A stretch of 38,653 bases of DNA, from contig DASVHW010000156.1 in NCBI GenBank assembly GCA_036382395.1, forward strand, positions 1 through 38,653. Reading direction: 5' to 3'. Of the stretch, positions 18,005 through 25,603 are shown one piece after another. Numbering within the stretch: position 1 is the stretch's first letter; each line of letters starts with the position of its first letter. The notes beneath the pieces are model-generated. The model was not told where the DNA came from. It did not search any database and saw only the letters and a list, made by a program, of their open reading frames with translations. The position numbers were made by a program, and so were the translations under genes. Source of the stretch: Candidatus Binatia bacterium (GTDB lineage: Bacteria > Desulfobacterota > Binatia > HRBIN30).

Positions 18005-19300
18005 TTACGTGTTGGGGATTGGCTCGGTCGGATCGATACGGAGCCAGCAGGCTGCGGCAAGCAGATAAAACCCCGCTACCGTGATCAGGGGGGTGTTCCA
18101 GGAGCCCCAACGTTCCAGGCAGAGCCCGACCACCACTGGGCTCAGCGATCCTCCCAGGTTGCCGAACGTATTCATGGCGCCGGTAACCACGCCAGCATGC
18201 CGGCCGCCGATTTCCAAGCACACCGCCCAGGCTGGGGCTACGCCGAGGGCAGCCAAACCCGCCGCCAGTGCCAGCAGCAGCGCCGCCGCGGTGGCCACCG
18301 GTGTTGCCACCGCGGCGAGGACGGCGATCGCCGCCAGCGGCAAGCCGATGAGGCCCGGTGTGCGCCGCCCGGCGCGCGCCCCCCAACGCCGCACCAGCAC
18401 GTCGCTCATCCAACCGCCGGTAAGAACGCCTGCGGCGATGCTGAGATACGGCAGGGCCGCCAGCCAGCCCACCTGATGCAGATCGAAGCCTCGGGCGCGC
18501 AGCAGATACATCGGCATCCAGGTCAGATAGAAATACCAGCCGTAAATCGCGCCGCCGTACATGACGCAGAGGGCCAGCAGGCCGCGGTGGCGGGCGACAT
18601 CACGCCAGGGCACGGCGCCATGCGCCTGCGGCGGCTCGGTGCCGATCAGGCGCAACTCGCTCTGGTTCACACCCGCATGTTGATGCGGGTCGTCACGGAA
18701 CCACCAAAACCAGGCCAGCGCCCACACCACGCCCACCAGACCGAACATGGGAAAGCTGTGTCGCCAGTGCACCACACCCAACAGCGCCACCACCAGCGGC
18801 TGCGTGAGCGCGCCACCGAGCGCTCCGCTCATGACGGCCAAACCAAACGAGCGGCCTCGCTCCCGGCCGGGCAACCACCGCGCATAGGCGCGGGCGATGC
18901 TCGGGAACGTTCCTGCCTCGCCCAGACCGAACAGCAAGCGCACGGCGAACAGCGACGCGAATCCCCCGACCAGACCGGTCGCTGCGGTCATCACTGACCA
19001 CCAGATGACGATACGAGTGAGCATCAGTCGGGCACCGAAGCGGTCCGCCAACCATCCGCTCGGCACCTCGAACAGGGCGTAGGCGAAGGTGAAGGCACTG
19101 AAGACGTAGCCCATCTCCGCATCGCTGAGATGAAGATCCACCTTCATCGCCGGCGCCGCCGTGGCGATACACACGCGATCGAGGTAGGCAACGGCGGTCA
19201 GCGCCAGGGTAAACCCCAGCACGCCGTATCGTGCCCGCGTAGGCGCGACTCTCTCGGCCGCCAGCGATGCAACCGGCACCGTCACTGGTGGAACTGACAT
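18005..19300 (-). CDS. MFS transporter, anion:cation symporter-like
   Basis: The protein has 431 residues and twelve predicted membrane segments. After TM1 comes YLDRVCIATAAPAM, and the loop 2-3 signature is GWLADRFGARLML. LLFGLGEAGTFPSIARAYARWLP is highly characteristic of the ACS family (hexuronate, phthalate, tartrate and related organic-anion transporters). The second-half signature GWMSDVLVRRWG is also present. The start is ATG 19300, with AAGGG 10-14 bases upstream. Substrate cannot be read from sequence; an organic acid taken up with protons or sodium is likely. No catabolic gene is adjacent on the same strand. Confidence 0.88.
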   Translation of the reverse strand: MSVPPVTVPVASLAAERVAPTRARYGVLGFTLALTAVAYLDRVCIATAAPAMKVDLHLSDAEMGYVFSAFTFAYALFEVPSGWLADRFGARLMLTRIVIWWSVMTAATGLVGGFASLFAVRLLFGLGEAGTFPSIARAYARWLPGRERGRSFGLAVMSGALGGALTQPLVVALLGVVHWRHSFPMFGLVGVVWALAWFWWFRDDPHQHAGVNQSELRLIGTEPPQAHGAVPWRDVARHRGLLALCVMYGGAIYGWYFYLTWMPMYLLRARGFDLHQVGWLAALPYLSIAAGVLTGGWMSDVLVRRWGARAGRRTPGLIGLPLAAIAVLAAVATPVATAAALLLALAAGLAALGVAPAWAVCLEIGGRHAGVVTGAMNTFGNLGGSLSPVVVGLCLERWGSWNTPLITVAGFYLLAAACWLRIDPTEPIPNT

Positions 19301-19365
19301 GGTGCGCGCCCTTGTAACTCTGCCGCGCTAGGTCACGCAACCGGTGGAGCGCCGTGACGGTGGAA

Positions 19366-19467
19366 TTACTGGAAGTTCTCGGTGAAGAAGATCTGCTGCA
19401 CGTACACGAACCGCGGCACCAGCGGCGGCATGGTGGCCACATTGCTGAAGCGGGTGTCGTCGGTCAC
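19366..19467 (-). CDS. Candidate 33-aa small protein upstream of the MFS gene
   Basis: The frame GTG 19467 to TAA 19366 encodes 33 residues ending VPRFVYVQQIFFTENFQ. An in-frame TAG lies five codons upstream of the GTG. The composition reads as protein-like, but no family or ribosome binding site is recognised. It could be a leader peptide or the tail of a lost gene. A 6-bp perfect stem, CTCGCT/AGCGAG at 19476-19491, sits just before it. It is followed after 65 bases by the MFS start. Confidence 0.25.
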   Translation of the reverse strand: MTDDTRFSNVATMPPLVPRFVYVQQIFFTENFQ

Positions 19468-19627
19468 AGAAGAAGCTCGCTAACGAGCGAGTAGAAGAAC
19501 CCCGAGAACGCACCTCGGTCTAATTTCACGCGAAGCCGCGATTTGTCCCCGCCACGTTTTCTGATGACCCCCACACGCGCGGTGAGCCTCCCTCGCAACA
19601 CTTTCAGGCATTTTCAACCGAATCGTC

Positions 19628-19792
19628 ATGTTTCGCCTCTCGGAGGTTCATATCGAAATTTTGGATCCTCGCGACGTGATCTTGGGGTTTTTCTACACCC
19701 TCAACGTCCTGCGCATGAGCCGCGCGCGTCTTCCCAAGAAGTCGGAGCGGTGGGAGAAATCATACATTCAAGCCTGTCATACCCGCGGGTAG
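19628..19792 (+). CDS. Candidate 54-aa ORF or gene remnant running into a repeat
   Basis: ATG 19628 to TAG 19792 encodes a 54-residue frame, MFRLSEVHIEILDPRDVILG followed by FFYTLNVLRMSR and a basic tail. The frame is open to 19586, so homology could begin earlier. The first 45 codons look protein-like (alternating strand then helix). The last 9 are encoded by the 5' arm of the palindromic element starting at 19764, suggesting that the element truncated an older gene. There is no Shine-Dalgarno. The alternative is a chance ORF. Confidence 0.25.
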   Translation: MFRLSEVHIEILDPRDVILGFFYTLNVLRMSRARLPKKSERWEKSYIQACHTRG

Positions 19793-19936
19793 CGACCTAA
19801 GGAGGGGCCGGCGTGCTCGAAGAGGCGCCGCAGTAGCTAGCGAGGCACGCCTCAGACCGAGGTTAGCCCGCGCAGGGAGGGAAGGATGATTGGAATCCCG
19901 GAACCCATTTACCCACCCAAGCTCAGGCTGGACGTT
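19764..19936. repeat. MITE/REP-like imperfect palindrome, about 173 bp
   Basis: Nested inverted arms are visible. ACATTCAAGCCTGTC at 19764-19778 roughly matches the reverse complement of CTCAGGCTGGACGTT at 19922-19936. CGCGGGTAGCGACCT opposes the reverse complement of AGGTTAGCCCGCG. GGCGTGCTCG at 19810-19819 opposes CGAGGCACGCC. The whole could fold into one long interrupted hairpin. GTCATACCCGCGGG and GGAATCCCGG at the flanks resemble the ends of widespread REP-type repeats. It contains no gene and ends about 11 bp beyond the receiver gene's stop, so it may shape that transcript's 3' end. Confidence 0.5.
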
Positions 19937-19946
19937 AGATCTCACC

Positions 19947-20414
19947 TCAGTCGGTGCGGAGGCGCAGAACCTCCGTCGATGGCGCAGCTACCGGTGGAGC
20001 CGCTGGCGCTTGCCGCGACGCGGGATCAAGGGACCGTCGAACTTGTTGGAGGAGTTGCTCACGGGTAAAGGGTTTCGAGACGCAGCCCATGCAGCCGAAC
20101 TGATGTGCGACCTGGGCGATCGTGTCCCAAGCGTGGCCGGTGACGGCAAGAATGGGGATATGCTGGGTCTCAGGATCGTTGTGAAGCGCGTCGATCACCT
20201 CGATCCCGCTCACGTTGGGCATCGACAGATCCGTCAGCACTAGATCGGGCTTCTCGGCCTTGGCCTTCTGGATGCCGTCCGCGCCGTTGTAGGCATAGCT
20301 CACTTGACAGCCGGCATCCCTGAGCATGTATCGAATGATACGTACAATGTCAGGATCGTCGTCGATCACGAGGATTGTTTTCCCCCGGGCTCGGGATGCC
20401 GCAGCCATCATCAT
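19947..20414 (-). CDS. Stand-alone response-regulator receiver (CheY-like)
   Basis: The protein has 155 residues and is a single receiver domain (about 13-128). The acidic pair is Asp19/Asp20 (ILVIDDDPD), the phosphoacceptor is Asp62 (LVLTDLSMP), the switch Thr is Thr92 (AVTGHA) and Lys114 is in SKPF. All catalytic positions are intact. The C-terminal 27 residues are Ala/Pro-rich with no output domain, so it acts by protein contact. Three consecutive ATGs (20414, 20411, 20408) follow CGGAAG; the first is annotated. No histidine kinase is nearby. It is divergent from the pseudokinase-WD40 gene, 134 bp away, which may be a functional partner. Confidence 0.9.
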   Translation of the reverse strand: MMMAAASRARGKTILVIDDDPDIVRIIRYMLRDAGCQVSYAYNGADGIQKAKAEKPDLVLTDLSMPNVSGIEVIDALHNDPETQHIPILAVTGHAWDTIAQVAHQFGCMGCVSKPFTREQLLQQVRRSLDPASRQAPAAPPVAAPSTEVLRLRTD

Positions 20415-20431
20415 GACTTCCGAGTGAGCAG

Positions 20432-20437
20432 ATTATA
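20432..20437 (-). promoter_or_regulatory. -10 element (TATAAT) for the receiver gene
   Basis: A perfect TATAAT lies on the minus strand 18 bases before ATG 20414. No good -35 is seen at 16-18 bases upstream (TATGAT is the nearest), so an activator or an extended element may be needed. The start would be near 20425, leaving a very short leader that still contains the CGGAAG ribosome binding site. Confidence 0.4.
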
Positions 20438-20548
20438 TGCCACCGGCCGGACCGATCATACTTGCTTACAGCAGTCCCACAAAGCGACATCGTCCTAACG
20501 CTTAGTGTTGTTTGTGCAACGGTTAGTCGCCTGTGGTAGTTTGCCACG

Positions 20549-23002
20549 ATGCTGCGAGCTTCCCCACCCGATTCCGCCAGCAAGCTTCGGCTCCGGGAAC
20601 GCCTTCGGCTGTTTTGGAACCGTGCCTTGGGGTGGATGCATGTTGATGGGGCGGTCCGGCACGCACCTGATATCGGCGGAGTCGTTTCGCCTATCGCCTC
20701 ACCCATCAAGTCACCACCGCCTGCGAAGGCCGAACACAGCCTCCCATCGACGAACTGGCGTTCCGTAGATGAGTCGGCGCGCAAGATGCTCGCCGGCTTG
20801 GCTCCGGGTAGCCGTGTAGCCGAGACGTATGACGTGCTTCGCGTCATCGCCGAGGGTGACATCAGCACCATCTATTTGGTCTGGCACCGACATTGGAATA
20901 TCGAGATCGCATTGCGCGTTCCCAACGCGCAGCTCCTCTCGATTGCCGGCACACTGGGGCCCTTCGTGGCCCGCGCCGAACAGTGGATCGCGCTCGGGCT
21001 GCACCCCAACATCGTGCCTTGCTATCATGTACATTCGCTGCACGGCGTACCCCTGATTCTGGCGGAGTTCGTGGAAGGCGTAACTCTGCGCGCGTGGTTG
21101 GCAGGCGACCCGCAAGATCGCTTGCGGCAGGGTCTCGACGTCGCCATCCAGGTCTGCCACGCACTCGAGCACGCGCATGGTCGCGGCGTCGCACACGGCG
21201 CCTGTACGCCGGAGCACATCATGATCGCACGCGGCAGCGTGGCGAAGCTCTTGAACTTTGGACTACCGCTGTCCGGCGCGCCCAACACCCCTCCAGCAGC
21301 ACCACGCGCGGCGGGCTCCGAAGGTGAGATCGACGAAAGGTATGCGCTGGCTGCGTTGATGCGGGAGGCACCGTACGTTGCCCCCGAGCGCTGGCAGCAG
21401 CCGACGGCGCCGGCGCTGACGGGCGATGTGTTTGCGCTCGGAGTGTGTCTGTGGGAGCTCTTCGGTGGGGCTCGTCCGTATGACAGCACGGCCACCGAGA
21501 CCCAGCCCGCGATGCGCGAGCTCCGCCTAGGCCAGGACGATGCACGCACGAGGCTGGCGACTCTCTCGCAACGGTGCGTCGCCTGGGACGCGGCCAGCCG
21601 CCCATCAGATGTCGCGGAAATACGCGACCAGTTGTCGACAATCTACGCAATGCTCTTCCGGGAAACCCCCGTGAGCCGCCTACCCGAGTCGACGGAAGCA
21701 GACAGGTTGAACGCGGCGGCCGTGAACTCCCTGTATAGTGGAAGGTTGGCAGACGCGGAGCAGGCGTGGGAAGCTGCTCTCGAACTCGATCCAGGCCATC
21801 TCGACTCCCTGTTCAACCGTGCCGTCGCACACTGGCGGCAAGGCACGATCACTGATGAGGCGCTTACCCAGCACCTCGAAAAGATCGCGTTGCCGCCCAC
21901 CGAGAGTTGGAAAGTCCGCTGGTTGATCGGGTTGACTCATCTCGAACGCGGTGACCTCGGATCCGCGGAAGCGTTTCTCGAGCAGGCATGGCGCCAAGGA
22001 CCCGGCGTAGTTGAAGTGACCCAGGCGCTCGAACGCGTGCAATTCCGCAGGCAGAGTATGGAACATCCCGCCTTGGTCGTGGAGCATTTCGGGTTCGTTT
22101 CCGCCGTAGACCTGAGTGCCGCGGGCAAGATTGCGCTGGCCGCCTCTGGTGACGCAGTCGTGATGGTGTGGGACCTCGCCAGCGGAAAAAGGTTGCAAGC
22201 GCTCGAGGGCCATGACGGCGGGGTGACTGCCGCGGTCCTGAGTGCGGACGGGCAGGCCGCCTTCACCGGCGGCGACGACGGAACGATTCGCGTCTGGGAC
22301 GTCGCGACCGGCGCGTGCCGGCACGTGTTCGCGGTCGAGCTCGGGCGGGTCGTTTCGCTGTCCGTGAGCCCCGATGGCAGTTTGCTGCTGTCGGCGGCCA
22401 ACAGGGGTAGCGAGCAGACCGAGGCATTGCCGATGCAGTTATGGGACATTCACAGCGGCGAGTGCCGGCGCGTGTTCGGAAGACATGCGGGCACAATCAA
22501 ATCGGTTTTCTTGAGCGTCGACGGGCGCTACGCTGTATCTGGCGGTGACGACCACCTGATCCGTTTGTGGGATGTCGAATTTGGTCATTGCGTCAAGACC
22601 TTCGCGGGCCACGACCACTTTGTCTCCGGAGTGTGCCTGAGCCCTGACGGCGGACTGATTCTGTCTGCAAGCTGGGATAAGACGCTTCGGCTCTGGAACC
22701 GCCTCACGGGTCGCTGCCTGCGCGTGTTCTCGGGCCACAGCGCTTCGGTCGCCGCGGCCTGCCTGAGCGCCGATGCGGTCTGGGCAGCATCGGGCGGTTG
22801 GGATGGCACCGTCCGGCTGTGGGAGGTAGCGACTGGTCGTTGTTTGCGTACGATTCACGCACACCAAGGGCTGGTAACCGCCGTGGCGCTCAGCGCAAAC
22901 GGGGATCGCGTGCTGTCTGGAAGCTGGGACGGCACCATACGTAGCTGGGATATCTCGCCCGAGTTGCGTGAGGCGTGTCGCTTGCGCACCACCGGCACGT
23001 AG
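20549..23002 (+). CDS. Pseudokinase-TPR-WD40 protein
   Basis: The 817-residue protein has four parts. Residues 1-90 are basic and probably disordered. Residues 92-365 have the Ser/Thr kinase fold: LHPNIV, EFVEGVTLRAWL, APER and GDVFALGVCLWELFGGARPY are all recognisable. The catalytic residues are lost, however. The VAIK lysine position is Arg123. HRDxKPxN reads H-G-A-C-T-P-E-H (216-223), so the catalytic Asp is Ala, Lys is Thr and Asn is His. DFG is NFG (236-238). Residues 384-500 look like TPR helices. Residues 513-802 are seven WD40 repeats, enough for one closed propeller. There is no membrane segment. I infer a scaffold rather than an enzyme. The divergent receiver is the obvious candidate partner. 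ATG 20549 lacks a clear ribosome binding site. Confidence 0.85.
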   Translation: MLRASPPDSASKLRLRERLRLFWNRALGWMHVDGAVRHAPDIGGVVSPIASPIKSPPPAKAEHSLPSTNWRSVDESARKMLAGLAPGSRVAETYDVLRVIAEGDISTIYLVWHRHWNIEIALRVPNAQLLSIAGTLGPFVARAEQWIALGLHPNIVPCYHVHSLHGVPLILAEFVEGVTLRAWLAGDPQDRLRQGLDVAIQVCHALEHAHGRGVAHGACTPEHIMIARGSVAKLLNFGLPLSGAPNTPPAAPRAAGSEGEIDERYALAALMREAPYVAPERWQQPTAPALTGDVFALGVCLWELFGGARPYDSTATETQPAMRELRLGQDDARTRLATLSQRCVAWDAASRPSDVAEIRDQLSTIYAMLFRETPVSRLPESTEADRLNAAAVNSLYSGRLADAEQAWEAALELDPGHLDSLFNRAVAHWRQGTITDEALTQHLEKIALPPTESWKVRWLIGLTHLERGDLGSAEAFLEQAWRQGPGVVEVTQALERVQFRRQSMEHPALVVEHFGFVSAVDLSAAGKIALAASGDAVVMVWDLASGKRLQALEGHDGGVTAAVLSADGQAAFTGGDDGTIRVWDVATGACRHVFAVELGRVVSLSVSPDGSLLLSAANRGSEQTEALPMQLWDIHSGECRRVFGRHAGTIKSVFLSVDGRYAVSGGDDHLIRLWDVEFGHCVKTFAGHDHFVSGVCLSPDGGLILSASWDKTLRLWNRLTGRCLRVFSGHSASVAAACLSADAVWAASGGWDGTVRLWEVATGRCLRTIHAHQGLVTAVALSANGDRVLSGSWDGTIRSWDISPELREACRLRTTGT

Positions 23003-23063
23003 ACGAAGAGCGCGGGCCGGGCATCACACCGCGGCGGCCCAGCTCAGCCGCGCTCGCCGATCG

Positions 23064-24356
23064 TTATGGTTCGCTCCAGGAGGTTATCTGCAGCGGATGG
23101 GGTAAGTTGTTGCCGCCACCGCTGCCCGCACTGTCGGCCTCACCCAAACAGTTATGGCTGTACTTGATGGTAATGTTTCCGTTGGAATCAAAGGCGTTCA
23201 ACGGACTCCAGACGGTTCCATAAATCGAGGGGTTTCCTCCGACACTTATGCCGCCGTTCGGGTTCGGGTTTTGGAAGAGCACCCAGCCACAAAACACGAA
23301 GCCGCCGTTGAATTGGATGGTGTTTGAACCGAAGATAAGAATGCCCGCGCCTGTGGACGTAACGGACCCACCGGCGATCTTGGCGTTGGGATCGGTTACA
23401 TAAGTCACTTGCGGGTTGGTCATGGTTCCCCAACTTTCGGCGTTACCCTTGTGCCCCTGGGTTTGGGGGACGCAAATGACATTCCCTACCGGGTAGTCCT
23501 TGTTGTTGTTTTGGTTGCATCCGCTAGGGGCGCCATTGGCAGTGAGAATATCATTGATGAACCGGTTGGCATCAGCGGTCGAAGCGGCAGCGGTGGTCAT
23601 AACGCTGGGAGTTGATTCGAGACCTGTGATGGTGCCTTGCCCCGCGAGCGCCGTGACGATCTGTGTTGTTACTGTGTCGTTGCGGGTTGAAATCGCCGGC
23701 CGCGCGGGCCAAGTTTGGTCCAGAACTGCAGTGGGGGTCAGGTCAGTGACAAGCCAGTTGTTACCATCGATCGTCATCGAATTACCGGAGAAACTACCGA
23801 CAGCGCTGTCATTGCTCAGGTGCAGCGCGCCCGGGCCGGCAACGAAATCACCGCGCTTGACGTTCACCTGGATAACGCGCTGGGCGCTCAACAGGGCGTT
23901 GCCTGTGACGGTAACGACTCCGGTGGTGGCCGGATCCGTCCCAGACACCAAGCCCGTCACCTGGTAGGTCACGTTCGGAAAGCCCGAGACGGCGGTGCTT
24001 AATGTGGAAATGATGTGCGAATCTATGACATCCGTCTTGAAGTTCACGACCCCGCGTGTATCGATCGTGTTGATGACGTCCAACAGCCCTGCCTCAGCTG
24101 CGGCAAAGGCCTGATTCCCGGTCTCATAATGCTGGGCGGATTTGAGATCGAGGAGCGTGTACAGCAGCGTGCCCGCCCCGAGCGTAAGCGCCAGCATCAG
24201 GAGCAGTAAAACCGCCAGCAGCGCAAACCCTTGCTCCTTCTCTACGACTTGTCGGCGCGGTGTCGCTGCGCCTATCCACAGGCCAAAGGCCGCGCAGCGC
24301 CGGCGATCAGTAGCGCGACGTTTGCGAGGCTGCTCGTCTAATCCGAAGAGTTTCAT
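23064..24356 (-). CDS. pilX: PilX-like minor pilin with large C-terminal extension
   Basis: The start is ATG 24356 with CAGGAG 7-8 bases upstream. An unusually long, basic 43-residue leader precedes the prepilin-type segment EQGFALLAVLLLLMLALTLG. The helix continues into QAFAAAEAGLLDV, the PilX N-terminal pattern. At 430 residues it is about twice a classical PilX. The extension is Gly/Asn/Thr-rich (residues 150-430) with repeated short strands such as GAGILIFGSNTIQFNGGFVF, suggesting a beta-solenoid exposed at the pilus tip. Four Cys could form disulfides. It is the last gene of the minor-pilin operon; no pilY1 or pilE follows. Its ATG overlaps the stop of an orphan pilW tail. Confidence 0.75.
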   Translation of the reverse strand: MKLFGLDEQPRKRRATDRRRCAAFGLWIGAATPRRQVVEKEQGFALLAVLLLLMLALTLGAGTLLYTLLDLKSAQHYETGNQAFAAAEAGLLDVINTIDTRGVVNFKTDVIDSHIISTLSTAVSGFPNVTYQVTGLVSGTDPATTGVVTVTGNALLSAQRVIQVNVKRGDFVAGPGALHLSNDSAVGSFSGNSMTIDGNNWLVTDLTPTAVLDQTWPARPAISTRNDTVTTQIVTALAGQGTITGLESTPSVMTTAAASTADANRFINDILTANGAPSGCNQNNNKDYPVGNVICVPQTQGHKGNAESWGTMTNPQVTYVTDPNAKIAGGSVTSTGAGILIFGSNTIQFNGGFVFCGWVLFQNPNPNGGISVGGNPSIYGTVWSPLNAFDSNGNITIKYSHNCLGEADSAGSGGGNNLPHPLQITSWSEP

Positions 24357-24478
24357 CGCCAAGCTCCTGAGTTGTAGGGACAGGTGGAGGCCACCACGAA
24401 ATAGGTCAGCTGTAACTCGACGCGCAACACCTGGAGCAGCTGCGCCGCGTTCAACCCGGTCGAGCCCGGGTCTAGTTG
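24353..24478 (-). pseudogene. Orphan second copy of the pilW 3' end, out of frame
   Basis: Directly after the pilW stop, a different minus-strand frame reads QLDPGSTGLNAAQLLQVLRV, then ELQLTYFVVASTC, and ends in TGA overlapping the pilX start as ATGA. The first 28 residues match the in-frame pilW segment QLTPSSTGLSAAQLLQVMRV at 24675 downwards. No start codon serves this frame, so it is probably not translated alone. It looks like an older pilW terminus that was coupled to pilX. Confidence 0.6.
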
Positions 24479-24484
24479 ATTCCC
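24405..24484. repeat. Direct repeat copy B (pilW tail duplication)
   Basis: These 80 bases align without gaps to 24602-24681 at an offset of 197 bp. By eye 66 of 80 positions are identical, with the mismatches scattered. The offset is not a multiple of three, so this copy is out of the pilW frame. Confidence 0.7.
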
Positions 24485-25149
24485 GGCCCCGGCGTTGGAC
24501 ATAAGTTCATCACGAAATGGCGATTGCGCAGCTCCACATCCGCGGCCTCTGCGGCAGTCTGCTGCAGCGGGTTGCGGGGCTGGATCACGTTTACCGTGAG
24601 CGTCAGCTGTAACCGCACGCGCATCACCTGGAGCAACTGCGCAGCGCTCAACCCGGTCGAGCTCGGCGTCAGTTGGATCCCGTTGCTGTCGAAGTACAAG
24701 ATCTGCGAGCCGGCTAAGCTAAGGCCGGACCAGAGCGTGTTGGTCTGCGCGCTGGCATTGTCAGTTCGGGTGACCTGGTTATTGGTGAAATCTAGTGTGT
24801 AGGTGACGTCCTCATTCGGTCCCGTAAGCGACCCGTCGCCATTGAGATCGGCGCGGATGCGCATCCGAGAACTTTGCGCCATGAGAATCCCAGTGCTCAC
24901 GGTACCGTGACAGGTCGGGTTGGTGTTGGTGCCGGTGCCGGCTCGCCGGACCTCACGGGCAAACAGGTCCGCGATGCTGCGAGCAGAAGTCTGCAGGTCG
25001 ACTTGGCCGGTTTGATTCCGCATGGCGTACATCTGGGCGATGTGGAAGGACATGAATACCCCAAGCACAACGAGACCGAGCGCGGTCGCGACGAGAGCTT
25101 CCGTGAGCGTGAATCCGGCTTGCCCTACGCCGCGGAGCGAGCGACACAT
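24472..25149 (-). CDS. pilW: PilW-like minor pilin
   Basis: The start is ATG 25149, one base after the pilV stop; an upstream in-frame ATG at 25179 lies inside pilV. The 12-residue leader ends in Gly, and the mature N-terminus FTLTEALVATALGLVVLGVF has the Glu at position 5 required for type IV pilins. The 225-residue length and the mid-chain DLFAREVRRAG region fit PilW. The C-terminus (TVNVIQPRNPLQQTAAEAAD to PTPGPGIN) is followed by a second, out-of-frame copy of the preceding sequence. The current tail therefore appears to be a replacement or insertion. It is the third gene of the minor-pilin operon. Confidence 0.8.
   Translation of the reverse strand: MCRSLRGVGQAGFTLTEALVATALGLVVLGVFMSFHIAQMYAMRNQTGQVDLQTSARSIADLFAREVRRAGTGTNTNPTCHGTVSTGILMAQSSRMRIRADLNGDGSLTGPNEDVTYTLDFTNNQVTRTDNASAQTNTLWSGLSLAGSQILYFDSNGIQLTPSSTGLSAAQLLQVMRVRLQLTLTVNVIQPRNPLQQTAAEAADVELRNRHFVMNLCPTPGPGIN
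24602..24681. repeat. Direct repeat copy A (inside pilW)
   Basis: This is the translated copy of the 80-bp repeat. It encodes the pilW segment from about GIQLTPSSTGL to RLQLT. Its partner lies 197 bp downstream on the coding strand, at 24405-24484. Confidence 0.7.
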
Positions 25150-25150
25150 C

Positions 25151-25603
25151 TCAGCCACAGTCCGGCGTGATGCAAGCATAAGTCACTACGGTCAACGTTC
25201 CGGCCACGGGTGTGCTCCAACTGACGGTGACGGCGACCTGAACGATGCCGGGTCTGACGCCAACCACAGTAGTTCCATCAGGCAGGTATTGCGGGATGCG
25301 GGTGACGTTCCAAACGCGAGTAAAGGTACCGTTCGGCCCACCCAGCGCGGTAATTGGTGGGTTGGGGAGGGGCGGGTGAGGACCAATGGTCAGATCCGCA
25401 TTCCCTACCGGGGCGGCCAAGCGGATCAGCTCGATCTTGTTCTGCACCAGGGCAGTGGCGGCGGCGATGGTCCTGCTTTGGTTGCTGAGCTTCATATTGG
25501 ACGCGATTGAGGTACTGAGACCGGTCGCGACCACGCTGAAGAGGGCGATAGCTGAGAGCATTTCGATCAAGCTGATCCCGGTCTGGCTTCGGAGGCGATT
25601 CAT
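25151..25603 (-). CDS. pilV: PilV-like minor pilin
   Basis: The protein has 150 residues. The prepilin leader MNRLRSQTG is cut before ISLIEMLSAIALFSVVATGL, with Glu at mature position 5. The position second in a fimU-pilV-pilW-pilX order and the length fit PilV, a priming minor pilin of the type IV pilus. ATG 25603 overlaps the stop of the upstream pilin as ATGA, so translation is coupled. A Cys pair near the C-terminus (YACITPDCG) could form a disulfide loop, as in many pilins. Confidence 0.82.
   Translation of the reverse strand: MNRLRSQTGISLIEMLSAIALFSVVATGLSTSIASNMKLSNQSRTIAAATALVQNKIELIRLAAPVGNADLTIGPHPPLPNPPITALGGPNGTFTRVWNVTRIPQYLPDGTTVVGVRPGIVQVAVTVSWSTPVAGTLTVVTYACITPDCG

Larger units (their letters stand above)
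19301..19946. other. 646-bp gap without a confident gene
   Basis: Apart from the two very small ORFs and the palindrome described separately, I see no protein-like frame here. The region is less GC-rich in its middle (19600-19700) than its surroundings. It separates the MFS gene's start from the receiver gene's end, so it must hold the MFS promoter, which I could not identify with confidence. Confidence 0.6.

Noticed and set aside
21680-22867. Long minus-strand frames opposite the pseudokinase-WD40 gene.
   Set aside because: The WD40 repeats on the plus strand are unambiguous; the opposite frames mirror repeat codons only.
23014-23040. GGGCCG/CGGCCC hairpin between the WD40 and pilX genes as a terminator.
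   Set aside because: The stem is 6 bp with a 15-base loop and no T tract, so it is too weak to call.
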